A stretch of DNA of 64,000 nt from Bog-756 sp963704585. GTDB lineage: Bacteria; Actinomycetota; Acidimicrobiia; Acidimicrobiales; RAAP-2. Location of the stretch: assembly GCA_963704585.1 (NCBI GenBank), contig OY969919.1, forward strand, positions 3,286,001 to 3,350,000. Direction: 5' to 3'. A program made the translations under genes and the position numbers. Positions 35,644-44,123 of this stretch are shown in pieces. Position 1 is the first letter of the stretch, and each line of letters begins with the position of its first letter. A model generated the notes under the pieces. It was given only the letters and a program-made list of their open reading frames with translations, made no database searches and was not told where the DNA came from.

Positions 35644-36522
35644 CTACTCCCCGGGATCGGACGCCCGTGCCGCGCGGCGGTCGGCGCGCTCGAACTCGCG
35701 CTCCACGTCACCCCAGACCAGTGGCTCCTCGACCACCTCGTCCTCCTCGTCGCGCGAGGCGCGTGCGAGGACCGTGGCGCCGACCGTGAGGAGGACGAAC
35801 AGCATGCCGAGCTTGGAGACGAACCCTGCGAGCTGCTGGTCGTTGACCGCGCGCAGCCCGATCGCCGCCTGCGAGTCGTGGTAGACGGCGTACAACGGCC
35901 GGACCGAGAGGATGAACACGAACGAGAGGAACGCCGGGACGACGGCCTGGACGACCAGGTAGACGAACCGCACGATCGGCCGCGGGCGGGTCACGCCGGG
36001 GATCCGGCCGATGACCGGGGTCCAGAGGACAAACCCCGCCAGCAGCACCGCGGCGTCGATGACCCCGCGGGCGGCCGCCGAGGTGGACTGGGCCGAGACG
36101 AGAGCCGGCGTCATCGCGGCGCCGAGCACGGCGGTCACGATCACCACGGCCACGACCGGCCGCTGGCACCGGGCGACGCACGCGTCGACCGGCGCGGGCC
36201 GCGTCGCCCAGCGGAGGACGTCGCCGGGCAGGCCGAGCAGCAGGAGCGGGGCGACGACGAGCACGAGCACGAGGCGCTGCACGACGAGGGCGGTGAGGGA
36301 CCAGTGTGCCGCGAGGTCGGCGACCGGCCAGGTGAGCGCCACCAGGGCGGCGGCCGCCGCCACGCAGCACGACGCGATCTCGCGGCGGGTCCACGGGGTC
36401 GGCGGCGAGCTCTGCCGTGTGAGCCGGCGGTGACCGACGACGACTGCGAGCGCGCCGCCCCCCACGACCGCCCAGGCGACGACGTGGCTGTCCCATCCGT
36501 AGGGCTGCAGGGCGGGACTCAC
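35644..36522 (-). CDS. ctaG: Cytochrome c oxidase assembly protein (caa3-type CtaG)
   Basis: A 292-residue polytopic protein with about seven membrane segments of the caa3_CtaG family, which delivers copper during oxidase assembly. Seen: RLVLVLVVAPLLLLGLPGDVLRWA, a Pro/Arg-rich loop (TPVIGRIPGVTRPRP) and FILSVRPLYAVYHDSQ. The charged tail (EEDEVVEEPLVWGDVEREFERADRR) is cytoplasmic. GTG start, divergent from pafB with 41 bases between. Confidence 0.85.
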   Translation of the reverse strand: MSPALQPYGWDSHVVAWAVVGGGALAVVVGHRRLTRQSSPPTPWTRREIASCCVAAAAALVALTWPVADLAAHWSLTALVVQRLVLVLVVAPLLLLGLPGDVLRWATRPAPVDACVARCQRPVVAVVIVTAVLGAAMTPALVSAQSTSAAARGVIDAAVLLAGFVLWTPVIGRIPGVTRPRPIVRFVYLVVQAVVPAFLSFVFILSVRPLYAVYHDSQAAIGLRAVNDQQLAGFVSKLGMLFVLLTVGATVLARASRDEEDEVVEEPLVWGDVEREFERADRRAARASDPGE

Positions 36523-36563
36523 CGCGGGTGGCCCCGCACGGCTCGCGCCGTAGATTGTCCCCG

Positions 36564-37526
36564 ATGCGACGTCTCGACCGACTCGAGCGGGTGACCGATC
36601 TCCTGCTGGTGCTGCTCGAGACGCCGCGGCCGCTCAGCCTCCGCGAGATCTCCCACCGCGTGCCCGGCTATCCCGACACGCACGCGGCGAGGCGCCAGGC
36701 GTTCGAGCGCGACAAGCGGCTGCTGCGCGACGAGGGGATCCCGGTGCTCGTCGAGCCGGTCGGCGGTCAGGACCAGCTGGGCTACCGGGTCGACCCGGAC
36801 GCCTACTACCTGCCCGACCTCGGTCTCAGCGCCGAGGAGCAGGCGGCGCTCAACCTTGCCGTCGCCGGCGTCCACCTCGGCGAGCCTACCGGGCAGAACG
36901 CCCTCGAGAAGCTGGGCGTCGCGGTCGACGGGCCGGGCAGGATCGGCCTCGCCCCGCACGTCGACCTCGCACTCGCCGACGGGCTGGCCGCCCTGCCACC
37001 GCTGTTCGACGCGGTGCGCACGAAGGCGACGGTCTCCTTCGACTATCGGGGCGAGACCCGGCGGGTCGACGTCGCCGCGGTGCGGTTCCGGCGCGGGCAC
37101 TGGTACGCGGTGGGGCTCGATCTCGACCGGGGGGAGGCCCGCACGTTCCGGGTCGACCGCATCGTGGGAGCGCCGGAGCTCGGAGCGGCCGGGTCGGCGG
37201 TCCTCCCGGACGGGTTCGACGCGGGCTCGGTGCTCGGACGCGATCCCTGGCAGTTCGGTGCGGGCGAGGAGCTCGAGGTCGACGTCCTGGTCGACCCGGT
37301 GGAGGCGGGCCGGGTGGTCGCCGAGGTGGGCGAGGAGACGGTGATCGAACGCCGGGACGGTGGGGCGGTCGTCGTCCGGCTGGCCGTCACTGACCCGGAG
37401 GCGCTGGTGACCTGGGCACTCGACCTGCTCGACCACGCCGAGATCGTCCACCCGCCCTCGGTGCGCGCACGCATGGTCGAGCGCCTGCGCACCCAGGTCG
37501 CGGCGGCGGGGGAACTGCCCTCGTGA
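36564..37526 (+). CDS. pafB: WYL-domain transcriptional regulator PafB
   Basis: A 320-residue regulator: winged-helix N-terminus (RLDRLERVTDLLLVLLETPRPLSLREI), then a WYL domain (FRRGHWYAVGLDLDRGEARTFRVDRI) and a WCX tail. In mycobacteria PafB and PafC act together as the main activator of the DNA damage response and bind single-stranded DNA through the WYL part. The ATG at 36564 starts the family match; an upstream ATG is less likely. Its stop overlaps the pafC GTG. The proteasome gene pafA, often upstream, is not here. Confidence 0.87.
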   Translation: MRRLDRLERVTDLLLVLLETPRPLSLREISHRVPGYPDTHAARRQAFERDKRLLRDEGIPVLVEPVGGQDQLGYRVDPDAYYLPDLGLSAEEQAALNLAVAGVHLGEPTGQNALEKLGVAVDGPGRIGLAPHVDLALADGLAALPPLFDAVRTKATVSFDYRGETRRVDVAAVRFRRGHWYAVGLDLDRGEARTFRVDRIVGAPELGAAGSAVLPDGFDAGSVLGRDPWQFGAGEELEVDVLVDPVEAGRVVAEVGEETVIERRDGGAVVVRLAVTDPEALVTWALDLLDHAEIVHPPSVRARMVERLRTQVAAAGELPS

Positions 37527-38519
37527 GCACGGTGACCGACACCGCCGGTCGCCTGCGGCGGCTGCTCGCGATCCTGGCCTGGCTGGCCCAGGTGGGGGAG
37601 GCGCCGGTCGACGACGTCGCCGAGCGGTTCGCGCTCACCCCGGACGAGCTGGTGCGCGAGCTCGAGCTGGCCGCCTGCTGCGGTGTGCCGCCCTACACGC
37701 CGGACCAGCTGATGGAGATCATGGTCTCGGAGACGACGGTGTCGGTCCACCCGGGTGTCGCGCTCGCACGCCCCCGCCGTCTCGGCCCCCACGAGGGTCT
37801 CGTCCTCGCGGCCGCCGCCCGTGCGCTGCTCGCCGTGCCCGGGAGCGACGAGGACGGGGCGCTCTCGCGGGCGTTGGCCAAACTCGAGCGCGCGCTCGGC
37901 GGCGAGACGCTCGACGTGGAGCTCGACGCGCCGGCCCACCTGCCGGTGGTGCGCGAGGCCGTCGACCAAGGCCGGCCCCTCGACCTCACCTACTACTCGG
38001 CATCGACCGACCGGCTCACCGAGCGGCGGGTCGAGCCGATCCGCCTGTTCGCGTCGGAGGGCCACTGGTACCTCGACGCCTGGTGCGAGGTTGCCGAGGG
38101 GCTGCGGCGGTTCCGTGTCGACCGGATGGTCGCGGCGGTCCCGCAGCGTGGTCCCGCCGAGCTTCGCCGGCGGACGTCCCCCGGACCACGGAGCGGCTGG
38201 GGCGGGGACCGACGCGTTCGTCCCCGGTCCCGAGCAGGTCTGCGTCCGGCTCTCGATCGACCCGGGTCAGGCCTGGCTGGTGGAGTCGATCCCGGCGTCG
38301 GGCACCCTGCGTACGGTCGGCGACCGGCTCGAGGTCGAGGTCTTCGTCGGCGGCGAGGCCTGGCTCGAGCGCCTGCTGCTCCGGCTCGGTCCGGACGCCC
38401 GCGTCCTCGAGCCCGCGGCGTTGTCGTCCCTCGGGGTCGACGCCGCCGCACGCATCCTCGAGCGGTACGCCGAGGATCGGACGGATACCGGCGGGCAGGG
38501 GGGCGCGGACCACACCTGA
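37523..38519 (+). CDS. pafC: WYL-domain transcriptional regulator PafC, frameshifted
   Basis: About 331 residues after repair. N-terminus TAGRLRRLLAILAWLAQVGEAPVDDVAERF (winged helix), WYL domain with LFASEGHWYLDAWCEVAEGLRRFRVDRM. After residue about 218 the frame changes at the run of five Cs at 38178-38182; the right frame continues GAAGAGTDAFVPGPEQV to the stop at 38519. One C too many explains it. Partner of PafB; GTG start inside the pafB stop. Confidence 0.85.
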
Positions 38520-38612
38520 CCGAGCAAGGTGGAGGGCAAGGCGCCCGCGCTTCGATCCCTCCATGCGAGTGTCCGTGCGCACCAGGCCGCTGCGGCCCGC
38601 TCCGGGGTAGGC

Positions 38613-39975
38613 GTGCTGAAGGTCCATGTCGTGCACGCCGGCGGCCACGCGTACTACGTCGACGATCTCGTACCGGGCAGGGCCGAGGGCACCCTGGTTG
38701 CGGGCGAGGAGCCGGGGATCTGGTCGGGAGACGGCGCCGCCGCGCTCGGCCTCCGCGGCGCGGTGGGGTCCGAGGTGTTCACCGAGGTGCTCGCCGGGCG
38801 GGACCCCGCGACGGGCGCGCCGCTGCGGGGCGCGCGAGCGGGGTGTCGCCGCCTACGACCTCACCTTCTGCGCTCCGAAGACGGTCAGCCTCCTCCACCT
38901 GCTCGGCCCCCGGGAGCTCGCGGGAGAGGTCGGCACGGGGCACCGCGCGGCGGTCCACGACGCCCTCGGCTACCTCGGGCGCCACGGCCTCGGTGTGCGC
39001 CGGACCCACCGGGGCGTGACCTCGCACCTCGCGACGACCGGTGCGGTGGCCGGCCTCTTCCTCCACCGGACCAGCCGCGCCCTCGACCCGCACCTCCACA
39101 CCCACGCGGTCGTGGCCAACGTCGCTCTGGGCGTCGACGGCGCCTGGTCGGCCGCGGACGGCCGGCGCCTCTTCCGCCATCTGCGGGCCGTGCAGGGCGT
39201 CTACCACGCCCGCCTCCGGCGCGAGCTCGGCGAGCGGCTGGGTGTCGCGTGGCAGGTGCGGCCGTCCGGGCTCGGCGACGTGGTCGGGATCGACCCGGCA
39301 CTCCCGCGCCTCTTCTCCCAACGGTCGGCGGGCGTCGACGAGCACCTCCGCGCGCACGGGGGACGGCGGGAGCGCGGCAGGGCGGCGTCGGTCGCGGCGT
39401 TGGTGACGAGACCCGACAAGGACCGGACGGTGACGGTCGAGGAGCTGCACGAGGCGTGGCGGGATCGTGCCCGTGACTTCGGATTCGATCTCGGAGAGCT
39501 CTCCAAGGTCGTGGGGCTCGGCCGGACGGCCGCACCGCCGGCAACCGTGGACGCCGATCGCCTGCTCGCGCAGCTCGGGACCGCCCCGGGCGAACGACAG
39601 CTGGCGCGGCGGGACGTCGTGGCCGCCGTGGCGGCTTCGTCGCTGCGCGGTGCCCACGCGAGCGAGCTCGAGGCGGTCGCGGCGTCCCTGACCGACTCGT
39701 CGGATTCGGCCCGGTGTGCCCGATCCGCCGCGACCGTGTCCACCGGCCACGAGCCGCGGTGGCGGGCCGCCGATCTCACCGGACGCCTCGCCGCTGGAGC
39801 TCCGCTCGGCGATCTCACCGGACGCCTGGCGGCCGCGGCAGCTGGCGATCTCGTGCTCCCGCGCGGTCGGGTGCCGGCAGGACGCTCGGTCACCGGACGG
39901 GAAGTGGGCCGTGACGCCGGCGATCGGGCGTTCGGGCAGCGGCCCGACCGCGGCGATGCGCTCGCGGTCCGCTGA
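38613..39975 (+). CDS. MobF-type (TrwC) relaxase domain protein without helicase, frameshifted
   Basis: About 453 residues. The N-terminus GGHAYYVDDLVPG carries the likely nicking tyrosines; after a one-base slip near 38830 it continues GVAAYDLTFCAPKTVSLL and the metal-binding HUH motif LDPHLHTHAVVANV. MobF relaxases nick plasmid or ICE DNA at oriT and usually have a RecD-like helicase behind the relaxase; here nothing of it remains, only a degenerate tail. The GTG at 38613 was chosen as nearest start. It is 93 bases after pafC and convergent with the coupling ATPase. Confidence 0.75.
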
Positions 39976-39992
39976 GCGCCGACCGGCGCCCC

Positions 39993-41447
39993 TCAGCGAT
40001 GGAGATCGCCGGTGACCGCACGTGAGCGCTCCGGTGTCCGCCGCTCGAGGCCGGTCCCGAGCTGCATGCCGCGCAGGGTCCGCCACGGCTCGCACACGTG
40101 CGAGGGCGCGAGCGGGATCCACGCGGGCCGGTTGCGCTCGTCGAACGCGAGCGCGTGGCCCGGGGAGCCGTGCGCGAGCACGTCCACGGGAAGCCGTCGA
40201 CGCACGTGCCCTGCGAGCGTCTCGCCGACGTGCGGGCGGCCGCCGCTCACGAGGTCCGTGAGCGGGCGATCCGTCGGCGACCGTCCTGTCGAGCGGCCGG
40301 TCACGACGACCTCCTCCTCGCCGGCGAGCTGCGAGAGCGCCTCGAGTGTGCGGACGTCGCCGATGCCCGGGAGCACGACCGTGGTGCCGAAGAGGGACGG
40401 GAACCCGTCGGCGGCGCCCGGCCACCGCTGCCGTGCCTGCGAGAGATCCTGGAAGCACGCGAGGGTAAGCAGGCCCTGCCCGCCCCCTTCACTCAGCATC
40501 GACGGGAGGTCCGGAACGGGCGCGATGTTGGCGACCTCGTCGAGGGCGAGCAGCACCGGCCTCGGCCGCGTGTCGGGTGCCGCGGCGTGTCGCTCGTAGG
40601 TCGCGAAGCGGATGTCGTTGAGCAGCCCGACGACCAATGGGGCGACGAGCGACTGCAGGTGCGCGGGCGCCGCGAGGTAGACGGTGTCGGTGGAGCGCAC
40701 GAAGCGCGCCGGGTCGAAATCGGGTTCGGCTGCCGCGGCGAGTGCCGCCTCCGACCGGAGGCCGCCGAGGGCACCCGACGTGGTCGACCAGATCCCGCTC
40801 AGCTCCCGGGGGTCCGTGGACGCGATGCCGTCGAGGAGGTTGCGGGCGAGCGCGGTGGTGCTCCCGGGCACCGCGGACAGGATCTGCTGGGCCGGCAGCG
40901 CCTGGCGGCGGTCGACCCAGGTCAGCAGCGTGCGCAGGTCGTGCCCCTCGAGCGCGGCCGCGTGGAGCAGAGGAGCGAGGAGCGCCCGGGCCCGCTCGAG
41001 CCAGTGCGAGCCGTCGGACGTGACCCGCCCGCCGGACGGGGCCGAGCCGACCTCCACGAGGGCCGCCGCCGTCGCCTGCGCTCCCGTCCATGTCGTGCAC
41101 GACTGGAGCGGCGACCACCGCATCGGTTGCAGCCGAGGGTCCCGCGGTGCCGTACCGGTCGGATCGAAGAGCAGACATCGTCCGACTGCCGCGCGGGCGG
41201 CTGCGGTCGCGTGCAGCACGTCGGGCTTGGTCGACGTCGAGACGACCGCACCGCTCGCCGCGAGCACGTTGGGGATGATCAACGACGTCGTCTTGCCCGA
41301 CCGCGGTGGACCGAGGACCATCACCGATTGTTGTGGTGCAGCATGCCGCCATCCGGTCTCGTCGTGTCCGAGGTAGAGCCCCGAGCCGGCGGCACCGTTC
41401 GCGTCGAAGACGGCGCGATGCGAGTGCAAAGGCGCCTGACGCGGCAT
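39993..41447 (-). CDS. Type IV coupling protein-like ATPase (TraG/VirD4 family) without membrane domain
   Basis: A 484-residue ATPase. Walker A GPPRSGKTTSLIIPN, Walker B PVLLALDEVANI, and blocks ASGAVVSTSTKPDVL and GGGQGLLTLACFQDLSQARQRW of TraG/TraD proteins, which pass relaxase-bound DNA to a transfer channel. Typical members begin with two membrane helices; none is visible from either possible start (ATG 41447 or ATG 41594). The stop lies 17 bases from the relaxase stop. Together with the relaxase this looks like a cut-down mobilisation module. Confidence 0.8.
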   Translation of the reverse strand: MPRQAPLHSHRAVFDANGAAGSGLYLGHDETGWRHAAPQQSVMVLGPPRSGKTTSLIIPNVLAASGAVVSTSTKPDVLHATAAARAAVGRCLLFDPTGTAPRDPRLQPMRWSPLQSCTTWTGAQATAAALVEVGSAPSGGRVTSDGSHWLERARALLAPLLHAAALEGHDLRTLLTWVDRRQALPAQQILSAVPGSTTALARNLLDGIASTDPRELSGIWSTTSGALGGLRSEAALAAAAEPDFDPARFVRSTDTVYLAAPAHLQSLVAPLVVGLLNDIRFATYERHAAAPDTRPRPVLLALDEVANIAPVPDLPSMLSEGGGQGLLTLACFQDLSQARQRWPGAADGFPSLFGTTVVLPGIGDVRTLEALSQLAGEEEVVVTGRSTGRSPTDRPLTDLVSGGRPHVGETLAGHVRRRLPVDVLAHGSPGHALAFDERNRPAWIPLAPSHVCEPWRTLRGMQLGTGLERRTPERSRAVTGDLHR

Positions 41448-41748
41448 TTTCCCGTAATTTCTCCTCACGGCGATTTCCCTACGCTTCCGTGCGATCGGAC
41501 CGGGGCGGAGCGTCACGTCCGCGAGGGCGACGAACGAACGTCGCGTCGAAGAATCGTTGCAAACAAACGGTTTTCTGTAAAGCGGCGCGCGCACGACGGT
41601 GCGCGCGAGTCGTCATCGGTGGTGATCACGACGCAATTCGGATGCGGTGCATCCTTCCGTCCTCGAGCGCGTCGCGCGTCGAGATGCTTGACCTGGGGTT
41701 GAAAAGCCATTTGGCTTGTAGTGATTGCGTATCACTGCGGAGGTGATC
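41448..41748. other. Divergent gap between coupling ATPase and HU gene
   Basis: 301 bases of lower GC content than the surroundings, with no gene seen. It holds an inverted repeat at 41720-41736 just before the HU gene and must carry promoters for both sides. Confidence 0.5.
41720..41736. promoter_or_regulatory. Inverted repeat AGTGAT-TGCGT-ATCACT before the HU gene
   Basis: Perfect 6-bp arms with a 5-base centre, ending 12 bases before the GTG start and next to the ribosome-binding site. A likely operator or promoter-overlapping control site; no regulator identified. Confidence 0.4.
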
Positions 41749-42501
41749 GTGAACAAGTCAGAGCTCGTTCGAGCGGTCAGCGAGTCGGTGCAAACTTCTC
41801 GTCGTACCGTCGAGGACGTAGTTGATGGCGTGTTCGACACGATCGTCACGGAGGTTCGATCGGGACGGAAAGTCACGGTGGTCGGGTTCGGAGCATTCCG
41901 CCCGACCACGCGCGGCTCCCGTGTCGGTCGGAATCCGCGAACCGGCGCAGCGGTACCGATTCCCGCGTCGAATGGGGTCCGGTTCGCCACCGGTTCGGCG
42001 TTCAAATCGGCGTTGAACCCCAAGGAGGAAGCAGGAATGGCAGTGAAGAAGGCAGCAGCCAAGAGAACGGCCCGCAAGGCTCCGGCCAGGAAGACTGCGG
42101 CCCGGAAGTCGACGGCCAAGAGGGCGGTGAAGAAGGCGCCGGCACGCAAGACTGCAGCCCGCAAGACTGCGGCGAAGAAGTCGGCAGCCAAGCGCACCGC
42201 CAAGAAGGCCCCGGCACGCAAGACCGCGGCACGGAAGTCGACCGCCAAGCGGACCGCCAAAAAGGCGACCGCACGGAAGTCGACCGCCAAGCGGACCGCG
42301 AAGAAGGCTCCGGCTCGCAAGAGCACGGCCCGGAAGCGGACCGCGAAGAAGGCCCCGGCACGCAAGACCGCGGCACGCAAGCGGACCGCGAAGAAGGCCC
42401 CGGCACGCAAGACCGCCGCACGCAAGCGGACCGTCAAGCGGGCTCCGGCACGCAAGACCGCGGCTCGCAAGGCGCCGGCGCGCCGACGTCGGGCCCGGTA
42501 G
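41749..42501 (+). CDS. hupB: HU nucleoid protein with lysine-rich H1-like tail (HupB-type)
   Basis: A 250-residue protein. Residues 1-90 are HU (MNKSELVRAVSESV, VGFGAFRPTTRGSRVGRNPRTG with the DNA-minor-groove arm); residues about 95-250 are tandem Lys/Ala/Pro/Arg units of the KKAPARKTAARK type, as in mycobacterial HupB/MDP1. It compacts the chromosome and may restrict transcription. The GTG start has GGAGG upstream. The tail DNA is highly repetitive, so its length may vary between strains or be misassembled. A second, tail-less HU is at 53.4 kb. Confidence 0.9.
   Translation: MNKSELVRAVSESVQTSRRTVEDVVDGVFDTIVTEVRSGRKVTVVGFGAFRPTTRGSRVGRNPRTGAAVPIPASNGVRFATGSAFKSALNPKEEAGMAVKKAAAKRTARKAPARKTAARKSTAKRAVKKAPARKTAARKTAAKKSAAKRTAKKAPARKTAARKSTAKRTAKKATARKSTAKRTAKKAPARKSTARKRTAKKAPARKTAARKRTAKKAPARKTAARKRTVKRAPARKTAARKAPARRRRAR
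42060..42495 (+). repeat. Tandem repeats coding the Lys-rich HU tail
   Basis: About ten imperfect units of 36-45 bp, each coding AKKAPARKTAARK-like segments. Units near the 3' end (AARKRTAKKAPARK) are nearly identical, showing recent duplication. Confidence 0.8.
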
Positions 42502-42536
42502 CACGCAGGAGCACGCGACGGCGCACGTCGTCGCGT

Positions 42537-42572
42537 GGTGCCGGCAGGGGCCATCCGGCCCCTGCCGGCACC
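42537..42572. terminator. Strong bidirectional terminator hairpin
   Basis: GGTGCCGGCAGGGGCC and GGCCCCTGCCGGCACC form a perfect 16-bp stem around ATCC between the convergent HU and PIG-L genes. Confidence 0.85.
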
Positions 42573-42581
42573 TGCAGTCCC

Positions 42582-43442
42582 CTACAGCTCGTCGATGCGT
42601 CGGAACGCTTCGGCGCTGGCGAGCCCACCGAGCGCACCGTGGCTCGAGAGCTGTCGTCGCACCTTGGCGGCGAAGGCACTGCGCTCGTCCGCCGACCCTG
42701 CCGTGCCGGCAGCCGTCGTGCGTGCGTCACCGATGCCCATCGTCGACGCGAACTGGCTCCGGTGGCAGAGGAGCGCAGCGATCTTCGTGTCCTCGTAGCC
42801 GGACGCGTCCTCCACATGGTTCGGAAGGTCGGGCTCGAAGAGCAACAGGACCTCCGGCCGGTGCGGCGGGAGCTGCAGCTCCGACAGGAAGTGCGGATCG
42901 CGCGCGGCGACCAGCGCGTCGACGGTGAGCGTGCCCGCGGCCCGGTGGTCGGGGTGCAGGCGGTAGCGACGCCACGGGTCGTGGCCGAGGAGGACCTCCG
43001 GCCTGACGGATCGGATCACCGCGGCGACCGCACGGCGTTCGTCCGTGCCGGCGACGAGCTCGCCGTCGACGGCGCCGAGGAGTTGCACCCGGTCCGCTCC
43101 GGCGTCGTCGGGCGTCACGCCGGCGATGACCGCGGCGGCCGCCCGGCTCTCCGACGCCCGCAGCTCGACGAGCGTCGGCAGGTCGGCGCCGGGGTCCCAC
43201 GATCCCTTCGACCCGTCGGTCAGGACGAGGTGGTGGACCTCGCAGCCCGATGCCGCCCACTTGGCGAGCGTCGCGCCGCAGCCGAACTCGACGTCGTCGG
43301 GGTGGGCGCCGATCGCGAGCGCCGAACGGGGTGTCGGGAGGTCGGTGGTGACCGGCCCGGTACGGAGCAGATCGCCGACGGGGAGGCCGCTCGCACCGCT
43401 CGCACCGTCCGCCCCGGCACCTCCGGGATCCCAGTCGCTCAC
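42582..43442 (-). CDS. PIG-L family deacetylase
   Basis: A 286-residue member of the LmbE/MshB fold of zinc N-deacetylases. Metal motif IGAHPDDVEFGCG and the later HPDH in RLHPDHRAAG. The first 30 or so residues are a Gly/Ala-rich leader of no known role. GTG start overlapping the cofC stop, so both are one transcript. Substrate unknown; mycothiol enzymes MshB and Mca are relatives, but it could also act on an antibiotic or glycan. Confidence 0.82.
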   Translation of the reverse strand: MSDWDPGGAGADGASGASGLPVGDLLRTGPVTTDLPTPRSALAIGAHPDDVEFGCGATLAKWAASGCEVHHLVLTDGSKGSWDPGADLPTLVELRASESRAAAAVIAGVTPDDAGADRVQLLGAVDGELVAGTDERRAVAAVIRSVRPEVLLGHDPWRRYRLHPDHRAAGTLTVDALVAARDPHFLSELQLPPHRPEVLLLFEPDLPNHVEDASGYEDTKIAALLCHRSQFASTMGIGDARTTAAGTAGSADERSAFAAKVRRQLSSHGALGGLASAEAFRRIDEL

Positions 43443-44056
43443 GTCGCCGGGAGGTGGGCGGCGACCGGGACGACGTCGCCGGGCTCGTCGATGTCCCACG
43501 CGAGGTCGGGGAGGTCGAGGACGCGCGTGGCGAGCCCGAGGCGTGCCGCCTCGGCGCGGTGGCGGGCGAACGAGCCCGGACCGTAGGAGAACTGGAACCC
43601 GGCATCGGCCGGCACGGCGAGGACGTTGGTCCCGTTGCCGTACCGGTCGGGGACGAGGGTCACCCCCGGAGCCGCACCGACCCGGGCGAGATCGGTGGCA
43701 CGGGGGAGATCGGCGTGGGCCACCGTCACCTGGACGGCGCCGCTCGCCCGCAGACGGTCGACGCCGGCTTCCACCGCACCGTTGAGGCCCCTGCCGGGCT
43801 CCCAGATCACCAGCGCGCCGCGGCCGCGGGCCCACTGCGCGACGTCGGTGTCTTCGCAGACCACGGCGACGGGCAGCGGCGTGGCGGCCGAAAGGACCCG
43901 GTCCGCCATGGCCCGGGCGAGCTGGGCGCGTTCGCCGTCGGTCAGCGCGTGGTGCAGGCGGCGCTTGGCGTGGGCGAACGCCTTGACCGGTACGAGGACG
44001 ACCCGCGGGCCGAGGTGGAGCGGTCCCCCCGGACCTCCCTCGACGGCGGCTCCCAC
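43439..44056 (-). CDS. cofC: 2-phospho-L-lactate (or PEP) guanylyltransferase CofC
   Basis: A 205-residue nucleotidyltransferase that activates the lactate- or PEP-derived part of coenzyme F420. Seen: VLVPVKAFAHAKRRL (GTP-binding start), DRVLSAATPLPVAVVCED, NGAVEAGVDRLRA, HADLPRATDLA, and the family end GPGSFARHRAEAARLG with DIDEPGD. Its presence supports F420 use by the LLM enzyme at 5-6 kb. No cofD or cofE here. Confidence 0.88.
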   Translation of the reverse strand: MGAAVEGGPGGPLHLGPRVVLVPVKAFAHAKRRLHHALTDGERAQLARAMADRVLSAATPLPVAVVCEDTDVAQWARGRGALVIWEPGRGLNGAVEAGVDRLRASGAVQVTVAHADLPRATDLARVGAAPGVTLVPDRYGNGTNVLAVPADAGFQFSYGPGSFARHRAEAARLGLATRVLDLPDLAWDIDEPGDVVPVAAHLPAT

Positions 44057-44123
44057 CGCGCCAGTGTAGGCAGGGGTCCCGTGCGTCCCATCGGGATCGG
44101 GGAGCGCGCCCTAGGGTGGGACC

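Noticed and set aside
38613..41447. A complete conjugative element
   Set aside because: No integrase, secretion channel genes, or att repeats were seen; only relaxase and coupling protein remain.
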